Source of the DNA: an uncultured bacterium
Lineage (GTDB): Bacteria > Verrucomicrobiota > Lentisphaeria > Victivallales > UBA1829
Assembly (NCBI GenBank): GCA_900548385.1
Contig: URKJ01000056.1
Location: forward strand, 1 to 22,449
Direction of reading: 5' to 3'
DNA: 22,449 nucleotides
Part shown: positions 7,013 through 15,048 of the stretch, piece after piece
Position numbering within the stretch: position 1 is the stretch's first letter
Layout: every line of letters starts with the position of its first letter
Notes under the pieces: generated by a model
Told to the model about the DNA's origin: nothing
Seen by the model: only the letters and a program-made list of their open reading frames with translations
Databases searched by the model: none
Position numbers and translations under genes: made by a program

Positions 7013-8224
7013 ATGGAGCTGGAAATTCATCCTTCGGTCTTTAACGCGGAAACGCTGATGGAGACCTATCCCGATACCGCCATTGTTTTCGGGCCCGACG
7101 CCCTCTCTCAGCTGAGCGCAAGCCTTCTGCTGGCGGAACGGAAAACAATCCTGCTTGTCATGGCTGGCGCTTCGGCGGCAGTTCCCCTGCGGATGCTCCT
7201 CCGTTCCCCGGCATTCGGGAAACCGGATTTCAACCTGCCGCGTCATGAACATGTTCCGGCGGAACCCGATACAGATTGCGTCCGCGCGATCGTCGAAACC
7301 ATGAAACGCGAAAAGCCGGATGCCGTCCTCGCCGTCGGCGGCGGAAGTGTCATAGACGCCGCAAAAGCCGCATATCTCTCATGGCAGACCGGAGCCGACA
7401 TCGACGAACTGTTCGGCGCCAATGTGGCATCCACCCGTTTTGCGGGAATGGAACTCCGCCGGATCGCCGCCATCCCCACGACCGCCGGAACCGGCTCCGA
7501 AGTCACCCCGTACTCCAACATCATTGATTCCAAAACAGGCGTTAAAAAACTCATCGCCGATCCTGTCATCATTCCGGAGATCGCCGCCGTAATCCCGGAA
7601 CTCACGCAGACCGCGCCGGAAAAACTGACAAGAGAAACCGGTTTCGATGCACTCGTCCATGCCGTGGAAAGTTTCCTGAACTTCAAAGCGATGAAAGTGG
7701 CTCCCGGTGCGGAAGCATGGTCGCTGGAAGCAATCCGGCTGATCGTATCCGCTCTGCCGGAAACTCTGACGGCGCCGACCTCGGAAACGCGGGCGTGTCT
7801 CTCCGCCGCCGCGACACTCGCCGGAATGGCGATCCGCACAGCGCCGACCTCCCTGCCGCACCTGCTGAGTTACTCGTTCTGCGGCAAAGCCTCGCACGGC
7901 AGTGCGGTCGCCGCTCTTCTGCCGCACTTCTGGCGGTACTATCTCGCGGTTCCCGAAGTCCGTGAACGCACCATGCGCCTGAAAACGGCCTTCCCCGGCA
8001 GTACGGCGGAAGAGATCGTCGATTCTTATTGCGCATTCATTCACCGCTGCGGCGGCGTGACCGATCCAGGCAGACTCACCGGATGCGGGCCGGAAATGAT
8101 CGACAAGCTTGCCGAAGACGCTCTCCTGAATCCCGTCAAACTTGAAAGCGCCCCCCGGAGCGTGACTGCGGAAACATGCAAGACCGTGTTTCACGAGGTG
8201 CTTGACAAGGCTTGGAACGCATGA
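7013..8224 (+). CDS. Iron-containing (group III) alcohol dehydrogenase
   Basis: A 403-residue NAD(P)-dependent oxidoreductase of the Fe-ADH family, which interconverts alcohols and aldehydes or ketones. The nucleotide-binding motif GGGSVIDAAKA lies near residues 108-118, and IPTTAGTGSEVTPYSNI is the family hallmark. The four metal ligands appear as Asp212, His216, His283 (in LPHLLSY) and His295 (in SHGSA). The last two are 12 residues apart instead of the usual 14, through a 2-residue deletion. The PHxLSY form recalls phosphonoacetaldehyde reductase-like branches more than FucO, but I would not assign a substrate. The start at 7013 follows AGAAAGGA; an upstream TTG at 6950 lies in the promoter. 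Its stop overlaps the glycerate kinase start (ATGA), so the enzymes probably act in sequence. Confidence 0.88.
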   Translation: MELEIHPSVFNAETLMETYPDTAIVFGPDALSQLSASLLLAERKTILLVMAGASAAVPLRMLLRSPAFGKPDFNLPRHEHVPAEPDTDCVRAIVETMKREKPDAVLAVGGGSVIDAAKAAYLSWQTGADIDELFGANVASTRFAGMELRRIAAIPTTAGTGSEVTPYSNIIDSKTGVKKLIADPVIIPEIAAVIPELTQTAPEKLTRETGFDALVHAVESFLNFKAMKVAPGAEAWSLEAIRLIVSALPETLTAPTSETRACLSAAATLAGMAIRTAPTSLPHLLSYSFCGKASHGSAVAALLPHFWRYYLAVPEVRERTMRLKTAFPGSTAEEIVDSYCAFIHRCGGVTDPGRLTGCGPEMIDKLAEDALLNPVKLESAPRSVTAETCKTVFHEVLDKAWNA

Positions 8225-9327
8225 GAATCGTCCTTGCTCCTGATAAGTTCAAAGGAACTCTGACCGCCCGGCAGGCGGCGGAAATCATGGCGCGGGCGAT
8301 CCGCTCCGTGCATCCGGACGCCTCCATTGCGGAACTCCCCCTTGCCGACGGCGGCGAAGGAACCGTACAGACGCTGACTCATGCGTTGGGCGGCACATTC
8401 CGTTCCGTAACCGTTCATGATCCGCTCGGCCGTCTCCGCAAAGCGGAGTTCGGCATCGCGGGAAAAACCGCGGTCATCGAAATGGCGGCGGCTTCCGGAA
8501 TGGCCCTGTTGGAACGGCAGGAACTCAATCCGCTGCAAACCTCCACATTCGGAACCGGGGAACTGATCCGCGCCGCTTTGGATGCGGAAGTCCGGGAAAT
8601 CGTGATCGGAATCGGCGGAAGCGCAACCGTCGACGGCGGCGCGGGAATGGCGGAAGCGCTTGGTTACTCGTTCTACAACGCACAGGAGGAACCGATGTTC
8701 CGGTTGGCGGGCGGAACTCTTTCCGCAATCCGTTATCTGGATACGCTGCACGCGGATCCGCGTCTCCGGGAGTGCCGGATCCGCATCGCCTCGGACGTAG
8801 CCAACCCGCTGCTGGGTCCCGATGGCGCCGCAGCGGTATTCGCCCCGCAGAAAGGCGCGACGCCGGAAATGCTCCCCATTCTGGAAAGCGGACTCGCCAA
8901 TCTGCACCGTCAGCTGGTCGCGGAACGCCTTCTGAGCCCCGCCGATCTTCCCGGCGACGGAGCCGCCGGCGGCCTCGGCATGGGACTGCGCGCATTCTGC
9001 GGAGCGCTCCCGGAATCCGGCGCACGCCTCGCAATGGATCTGACCGGCTTCGAATCTCTGATCGACGGTGCGGATTATGTGATTACCGGAGAAGGCTGCA
9101 CCGACTCGCAGACGGAATCCGGCAAACTCTGTTCCGAAATCCAGACCGTCTGCCGGAAACGGAATGTCAGGTGCATCCTGCTTTCCGGCTGTATTCTCAA
9201 CAATGCCGGAGCGGGATTTTACCGCGCGGTCCCGTGCTGTGAACCGGGCCTGCCGTTTGAAGAGATCCGCCGGAATGCGGAGCGCAATCTGTTTTCCGCC
9301 GCGTGCAGACTGGCGGAGCGCTTATAG
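8221..9327 (+). CDS. Glycerate kinase (type II, GlxK/GarK family)
   Basis: A 368-residue kinase that phosphorylates glycerate with ATP, usually giving 2-phosphoglycerate in this family and feeding lower glycolysis. Family motifs appear in order: APDKFKGTL (residues 6-14), ADGGEGT (42-48), GIGGSATVDGGAGMAEALG (around 130-148), DVANPLLGPDGAAAVFAPQKGA, GDGAAGGLGMG and DYVITGEGCTDSQTESGK. The last usually reads GEGRxDxQT, so Cys-Thr replaces Arg and a variable residue. Length matches the roughly 380 typical. The ATG at 8221 overlaps the dehydrogenase stop by 4 bases, giving translational coupling; a TTG nine bases upstream is less likely. The pairing suggests a route in which a three-carbon aldehyde or hydroxy acid ends as phosphoglycerate. 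Its stop codon abuts that of the opposing gene. Confidence 0.92.
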   Translation: MRIVLAPDKFKGTLTARQAAEIMARAIRSVHPDASIAELPLADGGEGTVQTLTHALGGTFRSVTVHDPLGRLRKAEFGIAGKTAVIEMAAASGMALLERQELNPLQTSTFGTGELIRAALDAEVREIVIGIGGSATVDGGAGMAEALGYSFYNAQEEPMFRLAGGTLSAIRYLDTLHADPRLRECRIRIASDVANPLLGPDGAAAVFAPQKGATPEMLPILESGLANLHRQLVAERLLSPADLPGDGAAGGLGMGLRAFCGALPESGARLAMDLTGFESLIDGADYVITGEGCTDSQTESGKLCSEIQTVCRKRNVRCILLSGCILNNAGAGFYRAVPCCEPGLPFEEIRRNAERNLFSAACRLAERL

Positions 9328-10986
9328 CTCCTCTGTTTCCGTGAGTTTCCGGTTGACCCGGTCGCGCAGATCCAACAGCCATGCGGCTTCGCGCGGATAC
9401 CGGAACATCGTGACCGGATAGCCGACGTCCTTCTGAATCATCGCCAGCACGGCGTCACGGCCGATCCGCGATTCCAGCAGCTGAAGCGCGCGCAAATCCT
9501 GAAGCCCCTCGGTAAATACTTCATAATGCAGGGAATCCACCGGACCGTTCTTGCCGGGATAGACCATGAACGAACCGCCGCCGCAGAACGCGCGTCCGGC
9601 ATCCGTCACCTGATACGGATCAATATCCCAATCCAGAGAATGCTGCGTAAACCAGAAATTGTACCCCCAGTTCAGAAAACCGTCGAGACGATACACATAG
9701 AGCAGGACTCCAAGCACACGGTTGCGGGCGGACGGCATACCGAACTGACGGTTCGGCACTCCGTTGCTCCAGTTGCCGCAGTAATAGACCCAGCGTTGTT
9801 CGATCTCCTCCTTCATAAAGTCCTCAATGACTTCGGTAGTCGGAATCGGACGGCGGATCAGCCCCGCACGGAAAAATTCAACGTGCGAAAGCGCATCAAT
9901 GACCGGATAATCGCCGATCAGCCCGCAAAGCAGAGCGGAAGCAGCCCGGTAAGAATCCAGTACGTTTTCCGACGGCTCATCCGACACATGGAAGAATGTA
10001 TTCTCCGGTGTAAGCCCCTTTGCCCGGAAAAAGGGAATCAGGCGCGCCATCAGCTGAGCCAGGAAATTCCGGTATTCGGGATCGTCCGCGGCGACATGCC
10101 ATCCGAACCGCTTCTCCTCCGCGCCGTTCACACGGACCACGATCTTCGGCGTCGCTTTTGCTCCCCACTGGGTAAATGCATGGGACATCTCAAAAAACTC
10201 AAAACCGCATGCGCGGGCGGTGTCGATCCAGCGCTCCAGCCGGGAGAAATCGAACGAATATGCTCCATCCCGGTAGTCGATTTCCAACAGCTGGGCAGTG
10301 GGCCGTTCCCGTCCGACCGCGGTATCCAGCGGAACGCTCCAGAGCGGAGTGTAAAGAACATTGTTGCCGTGAGCGGTCATGTTGCGGAAATACTGCTCCA
10401 GCAACTCCCAGAACCGCTCCGTCCAGCAGGGAACATGGTGACGGACGGAGACGCAGTCCGCATAAAACCAGTTGATGGAAAGCAGTTTCTGTTTCGGAAG
10501 CCGGAACGGCAGAACACGGACCCGGATGGCGGTCCGGTGTTCCATTTCCGGCTCTTTCCAGATCAGCAGATCCTGCGGCGTCACGACACGGAACGAAATC
10601 TCGTATTCGCCCGGCTCCATCTCTTCCGGAATGCGGACCGTGCACCAGAGAGCATGCCAGTTGCCGCGGGAAAGACGCATCCGGTTGTTTTCCAGCGGCA
10701 GAAGCGGATCGGGAAACAGTCCGGGCGTATGGGTCAGCACATAAGGATCGTTCGGCATGGAAGGCAGTACGCAGGGAACCAGTCCGACTTCCCGGAAAGA
10801 AAACGCCTCGCCGAACGGCGATTCCGCTTCAAATTCGATAATCAGATTCTCCCCGGCCCTGCACGCGAGCTGAAACGCAATGGTCTCCCCGCGCGCTCCG
10901 CTGACGGCGTCAAGCCGTTCCGCCGGAAGATCGGGCGTACAGAATACTTTTTCAAGCGAACTTACAAACCGGGTGGCAAAAAACAT
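9322..10986 (-). CDS. DUF4091 domain protein, glycoside hydrolase (GH123-like)
   Basis: A 554-residue protein with a beta-sandwich-like N-terminal part (about 1-155, including PGEYEISFRVV) and a TIM-barrel-like central and C-terminal part typical of DUF4091. DUF4091 is related to GH123 beta-N-acetylgalactosaminidases, which use an adjacent Asp-Glu pair in substrate-assisted catalysis. Here FFHVSDEPSE gives Asp336-Glu337. Aromatic-rich stretches such as NWGYNFWFTQHSLDWDIDPYQ line the probable sugar site. No signal peptide is present, so it is probably cytoplasmic and acts on an imported oligosaccharide. The ATG follows AGAAGGAG and a good promoter lies upstream. An AraC regulator precedes it on the same strand with a 141-base gap. 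Substrate is inferred only as an amino-sugar or similar glycan. Confidence 0.82.
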   Translation of the reverse strand: MFFATRFVSSLEKVFCTPDLPAERLDAVSGARGETIAFQLACRAGENLIIEFEAESPFGEAFSFREVGLVPCVLPSMPNDPYVLTHTPGLFPDPLLPLENNRMRLSRGNWHALWCTVRIPEEMEPGEYEISFRVVTPQDLLIWKEPEMEHRTAIRVRVLPFRLPKQKLLSINWFYADCVSVRHHVPCWTERFWELLEQYFRNMTAHGNNVLYTPLWSVPLDTAVGRERPTAQLLEIDYRDGAYSFDFSRLERWIDTARACGFEFFEMSHAFTQWGAKATPKIVVRVNGAEEKRFGWHVAADDPEYRNFLAQLMARLIPFFRAKGLTPENTFFHVSDEPSENVLDSYRAASALLCGLIGDYPVIDALSHVEFFRAGLIRRPIPTTEVIEDFMKEEIEQRWVYYCGNWSNGVPNRQFGMPSARNRVLGVLLYVYRLDGFLNWGYNFWFTQHSLDWDIDPYQVTDAGRAFCGGGSFMVYPGKNGPVDSLHYEVFTEGLQDLRALQLLESRIGRDAVLAMIQKDVGYPVTMFRYPREAAWLLDLRDRVNRKLTETEEL

Positions 10987-11029
10987 GGCTTTCTCCTTCT
11001 GGATCTGTTATAAATCAGTTTTCCCCGAT

Positions 11030-11058
11030 AGTATAATATCAAAAATGAACCATTTCAA
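11030..11058 (-). promoter_or_regulatory. Promoter for the DUF4091 gene
   Basis: On the minus strand TTGAAA (11058-11053) and TATACT (11035-11030) are 17 bases apart and 43 bases before the start codon. A second, weaker candidate lies upstream: TTGCTA (11115-11110), 18 bases, TATATT (11091-11086), where the palindrome CAAATTTG (11113-11120) overlaps the -35. Either could be the target of the adjacent AraC-type regulator. Confidence 0.55.
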
Positions 11059-11127
11059 GAGACGGTTGCCGCGAAGAGAACAGAAAATATATAAATCCGG
11101 ATGTACCGATAGCAAATTTGATGCAGG

Positions 11128-11952
11128 TCAATCCAAACCGGAGTGACGGCGGTATCCGGCTGGAGTCATTCCGGTGTTCCGCCGGATCACGGAACAGAAA
11201 TAACTGGGATGAAGAAAGCCGCAGGAATAGGCGATCTCCTTGATCGGCCGCTCGGTCTCCCGAAGCAGGGAAAGAGCGCGCTGTATGCGGATCTGATCCA
11301 GATAAGCGCTCGGCGAAATGGACATGGAACGGAAGAAGACCCGGTTCAGTGTAGTGCGGTGCACCCCAAGCTCTCCGGCAAGCATACCGACCGTCACGCC
11401 GGAATCCTGAAACCGTTCATGGGCAAGTTCAATAAACCGTTTGACGAGATCGTTATCCCGCGGACCGCACGGCTGTTCCCCGGCAAGCGCGAGGATCTCC
11501 GCCGCAACCGATACCGCATGCCTCTGCGCATACGGCGTCCGCTGTTTCAGCTGCAATTCGATCTCCGCAAACAGCTTCACCGGACACTCCCCCGCGTAAA
11601 AACCGGTCCGGGGATAATCGTAGGAATTCATGAAATCCGCCGCACCGGGACCGTCAAACGTGATCCAGTAATAACACCACGGCGACCGGGAATCCACGGA
11701 ACGGTGCCGGTGTGCCTCGCCGGGAAGATGGTACACGACCTCTCCCGGCAGAAGCCGGACAACAGAATCCTCCAACACGAACTCCCCGATCCCGCGAACG
11801 CCCCAGAAGAGTTGGACGAACTGTTTCCGCTCCCCCGGTGCATGTTCCGCCCACCCGCACTCCGCCTCGTTATACCCAACGGAACGGACATGGATCGGCA
11901 GTCCGAGCTTTGGCAGCGTCATGACATCCGGTCTGCTGATGATCTTTCGCAT
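11128..11952 (-). CDS. AraC family transcriptional regulator with cupin-like sensor domain
   Basis: A 274-residue regulator. Residues 1-150 form a cupin-like ligand-binding domain (motifs QLFWGVRGIGEFVLEDSVV and PGEVVYHLPGEAHRHRS). Residues 170-270 hold the double helix-turn-helix of AraC/XylS proteins: VTVGMLAGELGVHRTTLNRVF, then PIKEIAYSCGFLHPSYFCSVI and the closing TGMTPAGYRR. Such proteins commonly activate sugar-use genes. The gene lies directly upstream of the DUF4091 gene on the same strand, its likely target. It follows the repeat-protein gene by only 36 bases, so it may receive read-through from the SPFH-ATPase operon, although no functional link is evident. The ATG at 11952 has no good ribosome site; the Met at residue 11 is an alternative. 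Confidence 0.9.
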   Translation of the reverse strand: MRKIISRPDVMTLPKLGLPIHVRSVGYNEAECGWAEHAPGERKQFVQLFWGVRGIGEFVLEDSVVRLLPGEVVYHLPGEAHRHRSVDSRSPWCYYWITFDGPGAADFMNSYDYPRTGFYAGECPVKLFAEIELQLKQRTPYAQRHAVSVAAEILALAGEQPCGPRDNDLVKRFIELAHERFQDSGVTVGMLAGELGVHRTTLNRVFFRSMSISPSAYLDQIRIQRALSLLRETERPIKEIAYSCGFLHPSYFCSVIRRNTGMTPAGYRRHSGLD

Positions 11953-11978
11953 ATTCGCGGCAAATCCGGTTTTTCGGC

Positions 11979-12007
11979 ACAGCCTCCGTCACTTCCGGGG
12001 AGGCTGT
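11979..12007 (-). repeat. 9-bp inverted repeat spanning the stop codon of the repeat-protein gene
   Basis: ACAGCCTCC (11979-11987) and GGAGGCTGT (11999-12007) are perfect complements around an 11-base loop that includes the stop codon. In the transcript the hairpin is followed by GCCGAAAAACC rather than a U tract, so it is not a canonical intrinsic terminator. It might limit read-through into the AraC gene or protect an mRNA 3' end. Confidence 0.4.
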
Positions 12008-13578
12008 CCGGCGGCGGCTTTTTCCGCCTGTGCATTGGCGATATAGGCTTTGACGCGTTCCCCGATCGCCGGAAAATTCTGCACCACGCTGCGCGCAATC
12101 TCCGTTTTCATCGTGTCGAACGGCGGCAGGCGAACGCGCCCCTTCTCGTCGTCATACTCCTTCTGGAAACGGTTGTAGGCAATCTCCGCAAGCCTCAGAT
12201 GAGCCTGCGCGCCATCGGGATCATCATAGCCGAGCAGCAGACAGCTCTGGAAGATCAGACCGCTGATCAGCTCATGCACCTGCTTGTAATTGCCGTCCTT
12301 GACATCTTCGGTCCATTCGCGGAGAATGAAACGGTCGAAGTCCTGATAACGGGGATCATTCCGGCGCTCCCGGCGGATGATGCGGAAATACTCGCGCGCC
12401 TTGGCATACTTGCCGTAGCTGTACAAAGTGACAACCGCGTCTTTCATGAAGTTGTCAAGCGCACTTTTGAACGTGGAGGTATGATTGCGTTCATACGCCT
12501 CAAGATACGTCTTCCGGACCGCATCGACAAGATCCAGATTCGGGATCAGCATGTAATTCATCGTGGGTTCCTTGCCGGGGAGCAGAATACGCCCGGCGAT
12601 GAACGACTCCTTCAGCGACTGCGTGATCATGCGGTCGCAATCAATGTTCTGCCGCTCCGGACTGTACATAATGCCGAGCGTCGCCCAGTAAATGGCGAAC
12701 GAATCGGAAAGCCGCCAGTCCAGCGTGCCGTACTTCTGGTTGATCTCAATCACGATCTCCGGACGCAGTTTGTAATATTCCCGGAGCCAGCGGTTCCGCA
12801 GAAACGTGTCAAGTGCATTTTTCGTTTCCGGTTTCAACGCGGCGGCAAGCGTCTCCGGCAGTTCGCCGAGTTCACGGAACTTGACCGAAAGCATATCAAG
12901 ATCTTCAAATCCGGCACCTTTCAGAGCCGACCAGAGCGCGGCGGCGTCCGCATGAAGTTTGCGGAATTCGGAATTGGTCTTCGGCGCGGCGGCAAGCGCA
13001 GCCCAGTCGGGTTCCGCTCCGCCGTATGCCTTCATCATCTCCTTGCAGATCATGAACTTGTAATAACGCTGGGCGTCGTCGAGCATATTGCCGATCTTAT
13101 GCTGATAGATCCAGCCGAGTTCGCGGTAAAGCAGCGGATCGTTGGCATTGTAGTTCAGCGCCTCGTCACGGATCAGCTCAATGCCGCGCTGAACCCAGCG
13201 CCAGCGATCGACCGGAGACGTAAACGTCACGGAAACATTGTAAGCCATATTCCACGCGAGATACGCCGTCGCACCCGTAAATTTCGGCTGCAACTTGGTA
13301 ATCCACGACGCCAGCTGAACCATTTCAAAGTATTTCCCCTGCTGCTGAAGTCCGTTCATGCGGAGCCAGAGCATATCGGCAAGCACTCCCCGGAATCCGC
13401 CGAGCGCAACCGTGGTGAATGCCACCATCGGCGGCAGTCCCTCAATGCTGGCTTCGTCAACCAGCTTGTCCTGCTTGACGATCGCATCCAGACGCTTCTG
13501 AACAAGCGTCGTCGCCGTCAGCAGAACGGCAAACGCGGCAATCGCGAAAAACCATATTTTGAATCTTCTGAAATACAT
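11989..13578 (-). CDS. Membrane-anchored helical-repeat (TPR-like) protein of unknown function
   Basis: A 529-residue protein that I do not recognise by name. Residues 8-25 form one N-terminal membrane anchor (IWFFAIAAFAVLLTATTL), leaving the rest on the outer side of the inner membrane. The soluble part is alpha-helical with TPR-like pairs, for example residues 70-125 (MNGLQQQGKYFEMVQLASWI, then AYLAWNMAYNV), LLYRELGWIYQHKIGNMLDDA and YSYGKYAKAREYFRIIRRER. It ends in an Ala/Lys-rich tail. It starts 5 bases after the permease stop, and its strong ribosome site GGAGG lies inside the permease 3' end, so it is coupled to the ABC exporter. It may be a periplasmic adaptor or substrate-handling partner of that exporter. 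The TPR assignment rests on pattern only. Confidence 0.75.
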   Translation of the reverse strand: MYFRRFKIWFFAIAAFAVLLTATTLVQKRLDAIVKQDKLVDEASIEGLPPMVAFTTVALGGFRGVLADMLWLRMNGLQQQGKYFEMVQLASWITKLQPKFTGATAYLAWNMAYNVSVTFTSPVDRWRWVQRGIELIRDEALNYNANDPLLYRELGWIYQHKIGNMLDDAQRYYKFMICKEMMKAYGGAEPDWAALAAAPKTNSEFRKLHADAAALWSALKGAGFEDLDMLSVKFRELGELPETLAAALKPETKNALDTFLRNRWLREYYKLRPEIVIEINQKYGTLDWRLSDSFAIYWATLGIMYSPERQNIDCDRMITQSLKESFIAGRILLPGKEPTMNYMLIPNLDLVDAVRKTYLEAYERNHTSTFKSALDNFMKDAVVTLYSYGKYAKAREYFRIIRRERRNDPRYQDFDRFILREWTEDVKDGNYKQVHELISGLIFQSCLLLGYDDPDGAQAHLRLAEIAYNRFQKEYDDEKGRVRLPPFDTMKTEIARSVVQNFPAIGERVKAYIANAQAEKAAAGQPPRK

Positions 13579-13583
13579 CTTGC

Positions 13584-15032
13584 TTACCTCCTGACGGCGG
13601 CGAGAGAAAGCTCGCGGCGGTTATAAAGCCACGCTCCGAGCAGAGCCAGCGGAACTCCTTTCAGAATGATCTGAAAGAGAACGGCGGAACCGATCACGGA
13701 AAGTTCGATCAGCTCTCCGTTCGCGACAAAATCGGAAATCCCGAACTTCTGAAGCGGAATAACCGTGAAATGCAGGAGCCGTCCGAGCCAGTACCCGTAA
13801 AGGTCCATCGCCGGCATGTCGAGCCCGCCGTACATCGCTTCGTTGGAAATCAGGAACGAGGCGAAAAATCCGAACGCCATATAGGAAATCGTAATAAAAA
13901 TAGCCGTCGGCATCGACAGGAACGACGCAAGCGCCACGGAAACGATCACGGTCGCCATGATTCCGAGGAACACCATCAGTACCGCGCGGGAATAATTGGC
14001 GAAAAACCCGGTTTCCCTGACAAGCAGAGTCGGTCCGTCGGCAACCTGAATCAGAAGCGGTTTCCCGTTCGGTGCCATATTGGTAAAGCCGATCACCGCT
14101 TTCCCTCCGACGATCACATTGTCCGCCGGCATTTCCAGCTCGTTGACCGCCGAAGTCAGGATCTGTTCCGGCTGACGCTGCAAATAAACCTGCCGCGGAA
14201 CCGGATCAGGAGCTTTCTCTCCGGGTTTGAGAGTTTTCGGATCCGGCTGCTCCAGAAACGAGAAAACCGCGCCCCATGCGCCGTACCCGTGCTCCTGATT
14301 CTGCTGCGGATCAATGGTGCCGGAATAGGCTTTGTAGCGGACGAAAAACGAACTCTTCGGAGCAAGCTGTTCCGGAAGTCCGGAATAGGTCCAGTAACGG
14401 GTCTGCCCGACCTTGATCTCCGCCATCGCAGCGATGATCTGACGGTAAATCGTATCCAGCGCCTTGGTGCGGTCGGTTCCGGTGAGCGTCTGGGAGATCA
14501 GCTGTCCCTGTGCGTTTTTCTTTTCGTTGAATGCCTTGAGCGTGATCTCTTTCAGGTCCGGCAGATCCGGCATATAGGCGCGGCGTCCGGTGAGGACCTC
14601 GTTGTCCATACGGGCACGCTCTTCCGGCGTAAAGCTCTGACGGTTGTACTGATAAAGAATGAAACCATAGATCACCGCGGCGGAAATCAGCAGCAGCGCG
14701 GTCTGCACCGCAAGCACACCGGCAAATTTACCGAGCCAGACCACATAACGCGAAACCGGCTTGACGACGATCAAATGCAGACGGCAGTCTTCCACGTCGG
14801 CGGTCATCGTCTGACATCCGAGCCAGACGCCGGAGAGCATCAGCATCACCGTGATAAACGAGAGACTGTACTCCAGTGAAACCTGCATATAACCGTATGG
14901 AGTACCATCGCCTTTGATCGTGTTCGGCACCAGAAACACGCCGAGCAGCAGAATGAACAGGAGAAACTGAAACACATGGGAGCGCATCGCGCTCCGGCAG
15001 GTCAGTCTGATAATTGCTAAGAGGGAAGTCAT
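13584..15032 (-). CDS. ABC-2 type exporter permease with large soluble insert
   Basis: A 482-residue membrane component of an ABC exporter. About three membrane segments lie at residues 20-125 (FQFLLFILLLGVFLVP, SFITVMLMLSGVWLGC, FAGVLAVQTALLLISAAVIYGF). A soluble region of roughly 215 residues follows (about 130-345), and the remaining segments run from residue 347 (AVLMVFLGIMATVIVSVALAS) to about 470. The EDCRLHLIVVKPVSR segment after TM2 resembles the coupling helix of NosY/GldF-like ABC-2 permeases. The insert is far longer than the short loops of typical ABC-2 permeases and would face the periplasm. The gene lies 16 bases after its ATPase gene and 5 before the anchored repeat protein. 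The substrate is unknown. Confidence 0.83.
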   Translation of the reverse strand: MTSLLAIIRLTCRSAMRSHVFQFLLFILLLGVFLVPNTIKGDGTPYGYMQVSLEYSLSFITVMLMLSGVWLGCQTMTADVEDCRLHLIVVKPVSRYVVWLGKFAGVLAVQTALLLISAAVIYGFILYQYNRQSFTPEERARMDNEVLTGRRAYMPDLPDLKEITLKAFNEKKNAQGQLISQTLTGTDRTKALDTIYRQIIAAMAEIKVGQTRYWTYSGLPEQLAPKSSFFVRYKAYSGTIDPQQNQEHGYGAWGAVFSFLEQPDPKTLKPGEKAPDPVPRQVYLQRQPEQILTSAVNELEMPADNVIVGGKAVIGFTNMAPNGKPLLIQVADGPTLLVRETGFFANYSRAVLMVFLGIMATVIVSVALASFLSMPTAIFITISYMAFGFFASFLISNEAMYGGLDMPAMDLYGYWLGRLLHFTVIPLQKFGISDFVANGELIELSVIGSAVLFQIILKGVPLALLGAWLYNRRELSLAAVRR

Positions 15033-15048
15033 TTCAATTTCTCCGCGA

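Noticed and set aside
9526..11013. A 495-codon plus-strand open frame opposite the DUF4091 gene
   Set aside because: No domain is visible and it lacks a ribosome site, whereas the opposite strand has a promoter, ribosome site and DUF4091 motifs.
11143..13626. An 827-codon plus-strand open frame opposite the AraC and repeat-protein genes
   Set aside because: Antisense shadow: it crosses two unrelated genes, has no ribosome site and no recognisable domain.
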